The notes under the pieces: generated by a model
The model's input: the letters and a program-made list of their open reading frames with translations, nothing else
What the model was told of the DNA's origin: nothing
Databases searched by the model: none
Assembly: GCF_943169845.1 (NCBI RefSeq)
Contig: NZ_CALPBW010000001.1
Location: forward strand, 156,891 to 220,890
Length of the DNA stretch: 64,000 nucleotides
From: Peptoniphilus rachelemmaiella
GTDB taxonomy: Bacteria; Bacillota; Clostridia; Tissierellales; Peptoniphilaceae
Direction of reading: 5' to 3'
Shown here: positions 28,095-36,585 of the stretch, in pieces
Layout: the number at the start of each line of letters is the position of its first letter
How positions within the stretch are numbered: position 1 is the first letter of the stretch
Made by a program: the position numbers and the translations under genes

Positions 28095-28930
28095 TGCTTC
28101 TCGTCAACAAGCTGATTCCCATGAGCGTCGTGGACGGTCCGGGGAATCGCTTTGCTATTTTCCTCCAGGGATGCAATTTCAATTGCAAATACTGCCACAA
28201 TCCCGAGACCATTCACCGCTGCATCCACTGCGGCGACTGCGTGGCCACTTGCCCTGCGGATGCCCTTTCTTTCGCGGGTGGAAAAGTGGTGTGGGATCCC
28301 GTAAAATGCGTGGACTGCGACAAGTGCATCGCCACCTGCACCCACGGGGCCTCGCCGAAGGTGCGGGCCATGAGCGCCGCGGATTTAATGGCGGAAATCG
28401 AAAAGGCCATGCCCTTTATCGAAGGGATTTCCGTGAGCGGCGGCGAATCCACCTTGCAGGCGAAGGAGCTGATCCCCCTCTTTCACATGGCGAAAGAAAA
28501 AGGCCTCACGGCCCTTATCGACTCCAACGGCGGCCTGGATTTCTCCAAGGGCGATTTAAACCGCCTCCTCGAGATTTCCGACGGGGTTATGCTGGATGTG
28601 AAGGCCTGGGAGAAGGAAGACCACCTTCGGATTACGGGCCGGGATAACGAACCGGTGAAGAAAAACCTCGCCTATCTCGCCGAAGCGGATAAAATCGAAG
28701 AGTTGCGCTTCGTGCTCCTGGACACCTTGGACAACGAACACAGCCTGCGGGAAGCGGCGAAGGTGTTGGGCGAAAGGATTCACACCACTCGGGCGAAACT
28801 TATCAGCTATCGCCATTTCGGCGTACGAGGCGAATTCATCGACGAGCTTCGCGCCCCCGATCGAGAAGAAAAAGACCAGCTCTTGGCCTTGGCGAAGGAG
28901 CTGGGCTTTCATGAAGTCGTGGATATTTAA
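28094..28930 (+). CDS. yjjW: YjjW-family glycyl-radical enzyme activase (radical SAM)
   Basis: This 278-residue protein starts at the ATG overlapping the yjjI stop. Near the N-terminus the radical SAM motif CNFNCKYC binds the SAM-cleaving [4Fe-4S] cluster. An inserted ferredoxin-like part follows with two CxxCxxCxxxC sets (CIHCGDCVATC and CVDCDKCIATC) for two more clusters, typical of activases of the non-PFL type. The SGGESTLQ motif corresponds to the SAM-binding GGE. It would abstract hydrogen from the YjjI glycine to make the radical. A terminator follows at once, so the operon has two genes. Confidence 0.9.
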   Translation: MLLVNKLIPMSVVDGPGNRFAIFLQGCNFNCKYCHNPETIHRCIHCGDCVATCPADALSFAGGKVVWDPVKCVDCDKCIATCTHGASPKVRAMSAADLMAEIEKAMPFIEGISVSGGESTLQAKELIPLFHMAKEKGLTALIDSNGGLDFSKGDLNRLLEISDGVMLDVKAWEKEDHLRITGRDNEPVKKNLAYLAEADKIEELRFVLLDTLDNEHSLREAAKVLGERIHTTRAKLISYRHFGVRGEFIDELRAPDREEKDQLLALAKELGFHEVVDI

Positions 28931-28956
28931 ACCTGCTGTTTCGGCAGGTTTTTTTG
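28931..28956 (+). terminator. Rho-independent terminator
   Basis: ACCTGC-TGTTTCG-GCAGGT hairpin followed by T7, directly after the yjjW stop. Confidence 0.9.
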
Positions 28957-28974
28957 TGCCGTGAATTGAGGGTG

Positions 28975-29002
28975 TTGATTTTATATAGGGGGGGGGTATA
29001 AT
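28975..29002 (+). promoter_or_regulatory. Promoter with a G9 tract in its spacer
   Basis: TTGATT (28975-28980) and TATAAT (28997-29002) are separated by 16 bp, and nine consecutive G (28988-28996) abut the -10 box. Slippage by one G would give the optimal 17-bp spacing, so the promoter is a candidate phase-variable switch. Confidence 0.7.
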
Positions 29003-29035
29003 GAAAGAAAGAAGGATCGAGAAAAGGAGGTTAAC

Positions 29036-30145
29036 ATGAAAAAATTACTCGGTTTGGCACTGGCCCTGGCCATGATTCCCGGCCTGGCCTTTGCCGCTGA
29101 ACCCATCACCCTTTATATTAACGGGATCGACGCGAGAGACTACAAGGAACAGCCCATTGTGCGGGAGGATCGCCTGTTCCTTCCCGTGCGAAGCGTCACG
29201 GAAGCCATGGGCGTGAAAGCAGATTGGGACAAGAAGAGCAAGACCGTCACCGTCGGCGATGTTAAAATGGTCGTCGGCGAAAAAGACTATGTGGCGAAGG
29301 GCGAAAAAAAGACCATGGACGTGGCCCCCTTTATTGAAAAAGATCGCACCTACGTGCCCGTGCGCTTTTTGGCCGAGGGGATGAAGCTCCCCGTCACTTG
29401 GGACGAAAACAATCGGGCGGCCGTCGTCGGCGAGTACAAGAGCGCGCCCGCCTTTACGCCGGAGAAGACCGTGACCTACGGCAATGTGACTTTCTCCCTG
29501 CCGAAAGATTGGGAAAAACAGCTGACCATTACTTACGCTTATAATCAAGTGACCTTTTACGACAAAATGAATCACGACGCTCAGGACGGCTACGGCCGCA
29601 TCGGCGAAATCTATAACACGGCGAATCCCGACTATCCCGTGCCCGCCATTCTTCTGGCTAAGGGCAATTGCTTCTACACCCTGTTCACTTTTTCGAGCGA
29701 CGTGCAGGTGGCGGATACGGGGAACAAAAAGCTTTGTGACAGTTACACGAAATCTAATCAACTGGTGCGGGAAATTTTAAAGACCGTGGAAATAAACGAC
29801 GTATTTAAGGAAGCCGACCGCGTGAAGGTGGGCGAGGTGTCCATGGTGCTTCCCGAGGCCTACAAAGACGTGATCGGCGTGGAAGAAGCCGGCGGAAATG
29901 TGTTGCTCTTTGAAAAGACCAATGAAAAGGCGAAAAAGGGCAGCGGCCTCATCGGCACCTTCCGCGTGGTCAATCAAAAGGAATTGGAGAAAATAGAAGA
30001 GGACTACCGCCTGTTCCGATACAATAAAGACGGCAGCCTGATCTTCGTCAGGGCGGATAAGCCGAGCCTGAAGGATCCGGTTCTGAAAAAAGCCTACGAA
30101 GAAGGTGTGGGGAAAGCAGGAGACATTCTCCAGACCGTGAAATAA
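29036..30145 (+). CDS. Secreted copper-amine-oxidase-N-like (stalk) domain protein
   Basis: The 369-residue product has a signal peptide (residues 1-21, MKKLLGLALALAMIPGLAFA) followed by a tandem stalk-domain pair of the Cu_amine_oxidN1 type (about 25-135): LFLPVRSVTEAMG...WDKKSKTVTV and TYVPVRFLAEGM...WDENNRAAVVG. The C-terminal part (about 145-369) is beta-rich with two related halves (YGNVTFSLPKDW and VGEVSMVLPEAY) and is not recognised. Despite the family name these domains are not catalytic; they occur in many exported Firmicutes proteins. The RBS AAAGGAGG is strong. Its promoter contains a homopolymer tract, so surface exposure and phase variation fit together, though this is inference. 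Confidence 0.85.
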   Translation: MKKLLGLALALAMIPGLAFAAEPITLYINGIDARDYKEQPIVREDRLFLPVRSVTEAMGVKADWDKKSKTVTVGDVKMVVGEKDYVAKGEKKTMDVAPFIEKDRTYVPVRFLAEGMKLPVTWDENNRAAVVGEYKSAPAFTPEKTVTYGNVTFSLPKDWEKQLTITYAYNQVTFYDKMNHDAQDGYGRIGEIYNTANPDYPVPAILLAKGNCFYTLFTFSSDVQVADTGNKKLCDSYTKSNQLVREILKTVEINDVFKEADRVKVGEVSMVLPEAYKDVIGVEEAGGNVLLFEKTNEKAKKGSGLIGTFRVVNQKELEKIEEDYRLFRYNKDGSLIFVRADKPSLKDPVLKKAYEEGVGKAGDILQTVK

Positions 30146-30150
30146 GAAGA

Positions 30151-30172
30151 GGAGCCGAGGGGCTCCTTTTTT
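30151..30172 (+). terminator. Rho-independent terminator
   Basis: GGAGCC-GAGG-GGCTCC followed by T6, just after the stalk-domain gene. Confidence 0.9.
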
Positions 30173-30174
30173 GT

Positions 30175-30203
30175 TTGACTTCTATTTTTTCCTAAGATAC
30201 ACT
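30175..30203 (+). promoter_or_regulatory. Promoter of the CoA-transferase gene
   Basis: TTGACT and TACACT separated by 17 bp, about 30 bp upstream of the start codon. Confidence 0.65.
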
Positions 30204-30233
30204 GAAACGGACTAGATAAAGGAGGACGAAGGA

Positions 30234-31781
30234 ATGGAGAGAATCGATGCGCGACAAGCGGCGCGACTGATTAAGGACGGAGACACTTTGGCCGTATCGG
30301 GCTTTTTGTTGGCCACGACGCCCAGCGAGCTTTTGCGGGAGATCGGCAATCGCTTTTTGGAGGAGGGCCATCCCCGGAACATGACCTTGCTTCAGGCGGC
30401 GGGCACGGGAAACAACGGCGACGAGGGGATTATGGAGATCTCTCACCGGGGCATGGTGCGCCGCTATTTAACGGGGCACTTCGCTCGCAATCGCCGCTTG
30501 GCGGAACAGGCGTCCAAGCACGAAATCGAGGCCTATAATTTCCCCCAAGGGGTGCTGTCGAAAATGTATCGGGCTCTCTCGGCAGGGCAAAAGGGCGTGC
30601 TCACCACCATCGGCCTTCACACCTTCGTGGATCCGAGGGAAGGGGGCGGCAAGCTCACGAACATCACCACGGAAGATTTGGTGGAAGTCGTCACCTTAGG
30701 CGGAGAAGAGTATTTGTACTACAAGGCCCAGCCTGTGGACGTAGCCATTATTCGGGGCACCACCGCCGACGAGCAAGGCAACATTACTATGGAAGAGGAA
30801 TCGGGGATCGTCGATGCCCGTGAAATCGCCATGGCGGCCAAGGCCTGCGGCGGCAAGGTCATCGTGCAGGTGAAGTACACGGCGGACAGCAAATCCCTGG
30901 ATCGCAACCGCGTGGTGATTCCCGGGATTTTCGTGGACTATGTGGTAGTGGCCACAGAGCCTGAAAAGACCCACCGCCAGACCGTGGCCGAATATTACGA
31001 TCCGGCCATCGCCGGGCACACGAAGCGGCCCGTGGCCAAGGTGAAGGACGCGCCTTTGGACGAGCGGAAGATCATCGCCCGCCGGGCGGCCATGGAGATT
31101 CGCCCGGGGGATGTGGTGAATTTAGGCTACGGCATGCCCGAGGCCGTGGGCCACGTGGCGGCGGAAGAGGGCCTGAGCGATTCCATCACCCTCACCTTGG
31201 AATGCGGCATTATCGGCGGCGTGCCCCTGGGCGGGGCGAATTTCGGATCGGCCTTAAATGCCCACGCCGTCATGCCCATGAGTCAGCAATTTGATTTTTA
31301 CAACGGCGGCGGATTGGACGTGGCCTTTTTGGGCTTTGCGGAAGTGAACGGAAAAGGCGACATTAATGTGTCCAGCTTCGGCGGGCGCTTCGCCGGCTGC
31401 GGCGGCTTCATCGACATCTCCCAAGCCACGAAGCGGATTTTCTTCGTAGGCACCCTTACCACGGGGGGCCTGGTAGAACACGTGGAAGGGGGCAAGCTCG
31501 TCATCGACAAAGAGGGCAGTCGCATGAAATTTATCGACGCCCTGCCCCAAAGAACCTTTAACGGCGCCTACGCCTTGGAACAGGGCCATGACATCACCTT
31601 TATTACGGACCGCTGCGTCATGAAGCTTACGGAAGAAGGCTTCCTCATTACGGAAGTGGCGCCGGGGGTGGACATCGAGAAAGACATTGCGGCCCACATG
31701 GCCTTTCCGCCGAAAGTGGCGGCGGATGTGAAGGAAATGGATCCGCGGATCTTCGCGCCGGAAAAAATGCACTTGGCTTAA
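30234..31781 (+). CDS. Propionate/acetate-type CoA-transferase (family I)
   Basis: This 515-residue protein has the fused alpha-beta arrangement of family I CoA-transferases such as propionate CoA-transferase and YdiF. The catalytic glutamate that forms the glutamyl-CoA thioester is seen in TLECGIIGG (about E323), followed by the GxGG-like loop. The N-terminal half carries the VSGFLLATTPSELLREIG segment typical of the family. It would move CoA between acyl-CoA and acetate or another short-chain acid, recovering the energy of the thioester in fermentation. Exact substrate cannot be read from sequence. It is monocistronic with its own promoter and terminator, convergent with an acyl-CoA synthetase. 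Confidence 0.87.
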   Translation: MERIDARQAARLIKDGDTLAVSGFLLATTPSELLREIGNRFLEEGHPRNMTLLQAAGTGNNGDEGIMEISHRGMVRRYLTGHFARNRRLAEQASKHEIEAYNFPQGVLSKMYRALSAGQKGVLTTIGLHTFVDPREGGGKLTNITTEDLVEVVTLGGEEYLYYKAQPVDVAIIRGTTADEQGNITMEEESGIVDAREIAMAAKACGGKVIVQVKYTADSKSLDRNRVVIPGIFVDYVVVATEPEKTHRQTVAEYYDPAIAGHTKRPVAKVKDAPLDERKIIARRAAMEIRPGDVVNLGYGMPEAVGHVAAEEGLSDSITLTLECGIIGGVPLGGANFGSALNAHAVMPMSQQFDFYNGGGLDVAFLGFAEVNGKGDINVSSFGGRFAGCGGFIDISQATKRIFFVGTLTTGGLVEHVEGGKLVIDKEGSRMKFIDALPQRTFNGAYALEQGHDITFITDRCVMKLTEEGFLITEVAPGVDIEKDIAAHMAFPPKVAADVKEMDPRIFAPEKMHLA

Positions 31782-31804
31782 GGACGGGGAACCGTCCTTT
31801 TTTT
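31780..31804 (+). terminator. Rho-independent terminator
   Basis: AAGGACGG-GGAA-CCGTCCTT followed by T-rich DNA, overlapping the CoA-transferase stop. Confidence 0.9.
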
Positions 31805-31836
31805 GCGGGCGAAAACCCGCCTCGCAAATGTGCAAT

Positions 31837-31860
31837 AAAAAAAGACCGCCGAAGCGGTCC
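31837..31860 (-). terminator. Rho-independent terminator of the acyl-CoA synthetase gene
   Basis: On the minus strand GGACCGC-TTC-GGCGGTC-like hairpin (arms GACCGC/GCGGTC) followed by T7. Confidence 0.88.
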
Positions 31861-31865
31861 GATTA

Positions 31866-33377
31866 TTAGTTCAAATGGTCTTTCATGTAGGCGATAAGGG
31901 CCTTGTCGTCGATTTTTCCCGTGCCGTTGGTGGGCAGGGCGTCGTGAATCACGATGTATTTCGGCACCTTGTACTTCACCAATTTGCGGTTGATGTATCT
32001 GCGAATCGTGTCCTTGACCTCGTCTTCGTCCATTTTTTCCAACAGGGAGATGTGGAGGCAGGCTTCTTCGCCCATAAAAGCGTCCCGCGTCGCCAGTACC
32101 CGGGCCTGATCGATAAAGTCCAGTTCCTTCACCACATTTTCGATTTCAATGGCGGAGATGTTTTCGCCGCCGCGAATAATAATGTCCTTGGTGCGGCCGG
32201 AAATATAAAGGTGGCCCGCTTCGTCTTTGTAGCCCACATCCCCGGTGCAGAGCCAGTCTTTTTCCGTGTAGCGGTTTTTGCCGTTAATGTAGCCGACCAT
32301 GACATTGATGCCGCGAACGTAAATATTGCCGGGATAATTGGGAGGCAGTTCCTTGTGGTTGTTGTCCACAATGGCCACTTCCACGCCGTCGATGGGGGTG
32401 CCCACGCTGGTGGAGGCAATTTCTTCGCTTTCGCCGGGGCGCACCAGGGTAACGGCGGGGGAGGTCTCCGTCTGGCCGTAGGACTGAATCAAATGCTCGA
32501 AGCCGAAGGCCGATTTGATGGTTTCATATTCATGCGGCGTCAAAGGCGAGCCGGCGATAATGCCGCTCTTTAAGGAGGAGAGGTCGTAGTCCTCCAAATT
32601 GTTGTGGCGCATGGCCACGATAAAGAGGGTGGGCACGCCGTTAAAGACCGTGATCTTGTAGCGACCGATGGAGGCCAATTGATTGTAGGACTTCACATTA
32701 TCCAAGATCACCACGGAGCCGCCGCACATAAAGGCGCACAAAGCCGTGGCCGACAGGCCGAAGCAGTGGAACATGGGTACGCAGAGCAAGAAGCGATCCG
32801 TTTCGTCCCAACCGACGACTTTTACCATGGTATCGGCATTGGAAATAAGGTTTCTGTGAGTGAGCTGCACCCCCTTGGGCACGCCGGTGGTGCCGGAGGT
32901 GAGGAGAATGCACGCCACTTCCGTGGGATTATCGGCAAGCTCCAAACTCAGCAAGTGGGAATAATTGTAGCCTTCGTTGGTGTAGAGGACGTGGAAATCC
33001 TTGTTGATTTTGTAGAGGTCGCGAATGTGTTGGGCATAATCCTGCTGGCCGTTGGTCACCACGGTTTTGGCGCCGACTATGTCCATGATTTGTGCGATTT
33101 CAGAGGTCGTAAAAGAAGGGTTCACCGGCACGGTGACGGCACCGAGCATTTGCAAACCGAAAAAGGTGAAAATCCAGTCTGCCGAATTTTTGCCCATAAT
33201 AAGCACGTGATCGCCTCGCTTGATGCCCGAGGTGGCGAAGTACGCGGCGAAAGACAGAGAAATATGGTGTAAATCCCTATAGGTGTACTCCTTCTCCTTA
33301 TGTATAATGGCGACGCGTTCGGGATACATCTCATGCCACAAAAAAGGCATGTGCCCGAGGGTCTTGTTATAGTCCAT
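31866..33377 (-). CDS. Acyl-CoA synthetase, AMP-forming (ANL superfamily)
   Basis: The 503-residue protein has the ANL signatures in order: P-loop-like LTSGTTGVPKGVQLTH (about 168-183), the A5 motif YGQTETSP, the A7/A8 hinge region CTGDVGYKDEAGHLYISGRTKDIIIRGG, and the terminal catalytic lysine in TNGTGKIDD. It would activate a carboxylic acid with ATP and CoA through an acyl-AMP. Substrate is not set by the sequence; the linked reductive amino-acid pathway makes a branched or aromatic C5-C9 acid plausible. The upstream CTTGTATACAAG palindrome (33440-33451) suggests control by the neighbouring GntR protein. Confidence 0.88.
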   Translation of the reverse strand: MDYNKTLGHMPFLWHEMYPERVAIIHKEKEYTYRDLHHISLSFAAYFATSGIKRGDHVLIMGKNSADWIFTFFGLQMLGAVTVPVNPSFTTSEIAQIMDIVGAKTVVTNGQQDYAQHIRDLYKINKDFHVLYTNEGYNYSHLLSLELADNPTEVACILLTSGTTGVPKGVQLTHRNLISNADTMVKVVGWDETDRFLLCVPMFHCFGLSATALCAFMCGGSVVILDNVKSYNQLASIGRYKITVFNGVPTLFIVAMRHNNLEDYDLSSLKSGIIAGSPLTPHEYETIKSAFGFEHLIQSYGQTETSPAVTLVRPGESEEIASTSVGTPIDGVEVAIVDNNHKELPPNYPGNIYVRGINVMVGYINGKNRYTEKDWLCTGDVGYKDEAGHLYISGRTKDIIIRGGENISAIEIENVVKELDFIDQARVLATRDAFMGEEACLHISLLEKMDEDEVKDTIRRYINRKLVKYKVPKYIVIHDALPTNGTGKIDDKALIAYMKDHLN

Positions 33378-33753
33378 GGTGACCTCCTATGTTTTCGCTG
33401 CAGAAAGCGTTATCTTTTTCAATGCGTGGGCTATAAATGCTTGTATACAAGTAATACTTTACTACAAATGAAATTTTTATCAAGAGAAAAAACAGAAAAA
33501 AGCAGATAAATACCGTAGAAAATCTCGGGGGATGAATTTTTTAAGGCGAGAACGGGAAAACTATTGCAAAAATTGCCCGTGGCGATGCAATTTCATTGGA
33601 AAAAAGTCGGAAAAGAAAAAACAGGTTAAACACGGCTTTTGCGAAGTGTGATAGAATAGATTCGAATATGGAAGTTGGATTATTACACAATATAAAAACA
33701 ACTTGCAATTGTTTTTATGACATAGTAGACTAGTAGACAAGAAGGAGACGTGT
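33378..33753. other. Divergent intergenic region of acyl-CoA synthetase and GntR regulator
   Basis: Contains the perfect palindrome CTTGTATACAAG (33440-33451), a perfect 9-bp inverted repeat TAAAAACAA/TTGTTTTTA with a 7-nt loop (33693-33717) and a direct repeat TAGTAGAC x2 (33723-33738) close to the GntR start. No credible coding sequence. Confidence 0.6.
33440..33451. promoter_or_regulatory. Candidate GntR operator, site 1
   Basis: CTTGTATACAAG is a perfect 12-bp palindrome of the form bound by GntR/FCD regulators, 63 bp upstream of the acyl-CoA synthetase start. Related sites lie at 38967-38978 and 42825-42836. Confidence 0.6.
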
Positions 33754-34425
33754 ATGGAAAGCAGGACCAACTCGGACACCCTGTATCAGGCACTTCTGGA
33801 CCAGATCATCGACCTGACGCTGTATCCGGGTATGGGCATCAGCGAAAACGCTATCAGCCGTCAATTCGATGTGTCTCGGTCGGTAGTTCGGAGCGCATTT
33901 GCGCGCTTGGTACAATTAAAATTTTTAGTCGTCTACCCGCAACGCGGCACCTACGTAAGCTTGGTAAACCCGGTCTACATACGCAAAGCCCTGTTTATAC
34001 GGGCGGCAGTAGAAAAAGAAGTTTTACGCGGTTTTATGAAGTGTCCCGTTGATAAATCAGACATTTACGGGAAGATGGAGGCCAATTTGGAAGAACAGAG
34101 GCGTTTTGTCGGCGAAACAAAATACGTCGAGCGCTTCCGCCTTCTGGACGAAGAGTTTCACAACTTTATCTTAGGCGCCAACGACTCGCAAGACGTGCTG
34201 CACTTATTGGACGATCACCTTCTTCATATTGCCCGATGGCGCAATATTTACGTCGACAGCGGCGTGTCCCTGTCGATCTTGGTGGATCAACACCACCGCA
34301 TTTTAAGGGCTATCGAAGCGCGGAATTTAAACGAAGCGCTGGATGCCACGGACGTGCACATTAACACGGTCCACGAATTGGTTCTCAGCGATCCGAAATT
34401 TTCAAGTTATTTTGAAAAGGTTTAG
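33754..34425 (+). CDS. GntR-family (FCD-type) transcription regulator
   Basis: The 223-residue protein has an N-terminal winged helix (about 5-70, LYQALLDQIIDLTLYPGMGISENAISRQFDVSRSVVRSAFARL) with the GntR G.xLxE-like pattern, and an all-helical C-terminal domain (about 85-215) of the FCD type, with a histidine-containing pocket (DEEFHNFIL, DQHHRILRAI). FCD regulators usually sense small organic acids; a pathway intermediate such as a 2-hydroxyacid or acyl-CoA is a reasonable but unproven ligand. RBS is GAAGGAG. It lies 80 bp upstream of hadA and probably controls the whole pathway and itself. Confidence 0.9.
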   Translation: MESRTNSDTLYQALLDQIIDLTLYPGMGISENAISRQFDVSRSVVRSAFARLVQLKFLVVYPQRGTYVSLVNPVYIRKALFIRAAVEKEVLRGFMKCPVDKSDIYGKMEANLEEQRRFVGETKYVERFRLLDEEFHNFILGANDSQDVLHLLDDHLLHIARWRNIYVDSGVSLSILVDQHHRILRAIEARNLNEALDATDVHINTVHELVLSDPKFSSYFEKV

Positions 34426-34475
34426 GATCGTTAAGATTGTTAAGTAGTAATTTTGTCAAGGTTATGGGGATGTTT

Positions 34476-34489
34476 AGTCCCGAAGGACT
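34476..34489 (+). promoter_or_regulatory. Small hairpin before hadA
   Basis: AGTCC-CGAA-GGACT forms a 5-bp tetraloop hairpin just before the hadA RBS (AAGGAAGG). Similar hairpins precede ldhA and brnQ. Confidence 0.5.
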
Positions 34490-34505
34490 TGAAAGGAAGG
34501 ATCAG

Positions 34506-35747
34506 ATGACAGAAAGCAGAAAACTTTTAGAAGGTGTAAAGGTTGTTGAACTGGCCACATTTATTGCAGCGGCTACAACCGGTCGGTTCTTAGCAGACTT
34601 AGGCGCAGACGTCGTTAAAATCGAACAAAAAAACGGCGACCCCCTTCGCTACACTGCCCCTTCTGAAGGCAGACCCTTGGATATGCACGAAAATACCACT
34701 TGGGAATTGGAAAACGGCAACAAACGCTGCCTCTCTATCGACACCCGTACGGAAGAAGGAAAAGAAATCCTCTTCAAATTATTAGACGAAGCCGATATCT
34801 TAATTACCAACTGGCGTACCAAAGCCTTGGTTAAATCCGGCTTGGATTACGAAACCTTAAAGGTAAAATACCCGAAACTCGTTTACGGTATTTGCACCGG
34901 CTACGGCGAATACGGCCCGGACAAAGACCTTCCCGGTTTTGACTTTACCTCTTTCTTCGCACGTGGCGGCTATTTGGAAACATTGAGACAAAAATCCGAT
35001 GTCCCCATGAACGTCGTACCCGGCGTCGGCGACCACAATGTCGGCATGAACTTAGCAGCCGGTATCTTGGCAGCCCTCTATCATGCAAAAGTGACGGGCA
35101 AGGGCGAAAAAGTTGAAACCAGCTTGTTCGAAACCGCCATCTTCAACATGGGTATGATGGTTCAAGCTGCTCAATACACCGACTACGGCGAAAAATACCC
35201 CATCGACATTCGCAATTCCCCGAACCCCTTCCTGGCTTGCTGGAAGAGTAAAGAAGGTCGCTACGTACAAACCTGTATGCCCGACTACAATACCTATTTC
35301 GAACGCTTCATGACGGCATTGGGCCTCACGGAATTCTTAGGCGACGACAAAGACAAGTACTTCCCCGTACAAAACTTAATCGAAAACGGCTTAGGACCGA
35401 AGCTTTACGACGCCATTATGGAACGCTTCGAAACCAAGACCATCGCCGAATGGAACGAAATCTTAGTTGAAGCGGACATTCCCTTCGCATTGGCAAAGAA
35501 CTGGGAAGAACTCCTGGAAGACGAACAAGCTTGGGCCAACGACTGCTTCCGCAAGATGGAATACCCCAGCGGCGAACGCATTCTCGTTAACCAACCGGTT
35601 CGTTACCACGAAATGGGTAAAACGCCTTACGAAAAAGGCCCCCTCATTGGCGAACACACCGTAGAAGTCTTAAAAGAACTGGGCTACGACGACGCCAAGA
35701 TCAAGGAACTCATCGAAAGCAAAATTGCTTACGAATGGGATAAATAA
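34506..35747 (+). CDS. hadA: 2-hydroxyacyl-CoA transferase (CaiB/BaiF family III), HadA-like
   Basis: ATG at 34506 with RBS AAGGAAGG is preferred to the upstream in-frame TTG at 34437. The 413-residue protein is a family III CoA-transferase: N-terminal LLEGVKVVELATFIAAAT with the CoA-binding fold, and the catalytic aspartate in PGFDFTSFF (about D146), which forms a mixed anhydride with the acyl group. In the reductive branch of leucine or phenylalanine fermentation it passes CoA from the product acyl-CoA to the (R)-2-hydroxyacid. The order A-I-B-C downstream matches the had cluster of Clostridioides difficile and the fld cluster of Clostridium sporogenes. The neighbouring brnQ favours a branched-chain substrate over an aromatic one, but that is inference. 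Confidence 0.88.
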   Translation: MTESRKLLEGVKVVELATFIAAATTGRFLADLGADVVKIEQKNGDPLRYTAPSEGRPLDMHENTTWELENGNKRCLSIDTRTEEGKEILFKLLDEADILITNWRTKALVKSGLDYETLKVKYPKLVYGICTGYGEYGPDKDLPGFDFTSFFARGGYLETLRQKSDVPMNVVPGVGDHNVGMNLAAGILAALYHAKVTGKGEKVETSLFETAIFNMGMMVQAAQYTDYGEKYPIDIRNSPNPFLACWKSKEGRYVQTCMPDYNTYFERFMTALGLTEFLGDDKDKYFPVQNLIENGLGPKLYDAIMERFETKTIAEWNEILVEADIPFALAKNWEELLEDEQAWANDCFRKMEYPSGERILVNQPVRYHEMGKTPYEKGPLIGEHTVEVLKELGYDDAKIKELIESKIAYEWDK

Positions 35748-35786
35748 GCTGAACGAACGATACTAAGAAATTAGAAGGATGGGAAA

Positions 35787-36572
35787 GTGGACATTATAAC
35801 CATGGGCATCGACATCGGCTCCACTTCTTCAAAAGCAGTGATTTTGAAGAACGGAAAAGATGTTTTGGCAAAAGAAGTGGTCAGTTTAGGCGCAGGCACC
35901 ACCGGTGCACAACAAGTCATCGACAAGGTTGTCGCCGAGACGGGCCTCAAGAGAGAAGACATCGATTACCTCGTAGCCACAGGTTACGGACGCAACTCCT
36001 TTAAAGGGGCGGACAAGACCATGAGTGAGTTGTCCTGCCACGCCAAAGGCGGCGTCTTCCTGTTTGGCGACATCGGCACCATTGTAGACATTGGCGGCCA
36101 AGACATTAAGGCCTTGGCCGTCAGAGACGGGATGCTGCAAAACTTCCTCATGAACGACAAATGTGCCGCAGGGACCGGCCGCTTCCTGGAAGTCATGGCC
36201 CGCGTCCTGGACGTGCACATCGACGATTTAGGAAAGCTCGATGCCGAAGCCACGGCCAAAGCGTCGATCAGCTCCACCTGCACGGTGTTTGCGGAATCGG
36301 AAGTTATCTCCGCCCTGGCAAAAGACAATCCCATTCCCAACATCGTTCGCGGGATTCACGCCTCCGTGGCGACGAAAGTGGCAGGTCTGGCACGCAGAGT
36401 CGGTTTAAAACAACCGGTGGTCATGACCGGCGGCGTCTCGAGAAATCCCGGCATCGTACGCGCATTGGAAGACGAATTGGACTGCGAAATTAAAGTTTCA
36501 GAAGATTCGCAACTGGCAGGTGCATTAGGCGCAGCACTTTACGCCTATGAAGCTTGTCAACAGAAGGATTAA
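35787..36572 (+). CDS. hadI: 2-hydroxyacyl-CoA dehydratase activator (ATP-dependent iron-sulfur protein)
   Basis: GTG start preceded by AAGGATGGG. This 261-residue ASKHA-fold ATPase shows the phosphate-binding MGIDIGSTSSKAVIL and second-site DIGGQD, and two conserved cysteines (NDKCAAGTGRF, about C126, and SSTCTVFAESEV, about C165). In the homodimer these hold a single [4Fe-4S] cluster between subunits. It uses ATP hydrolysis to drive one low-potential electron into the dehydratase, starting the ketyl-radical reaction. Oxygen-sensitive in all studied homologs. Length is typical. Confidence 0.93.
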   Translation: MDIITMGIDIGSTSSKAVILKNGKDVLAKEVVSLGAGTTGAQQVIDKVVAETGLKREDIDYLVATGYGRNSFKGADKTMSELSCHAKGGVFLFGDIGTIVDIGGQDIKALAVRDGMLQNFLMNDKCAAGTGRFLEVMARVLDVHIDDLGKLDAEATAKASISSTCTVFAESEVISALAKDNPIPNIVRGIHASVATKVAGLARRVGLKQPVVMTGGVSRNPGIVRALEDELDCEIKVSEDSQLAGALGAALYAYEACQQKD

Positions 36573-36585
36573 GGAAGGATGGAGT

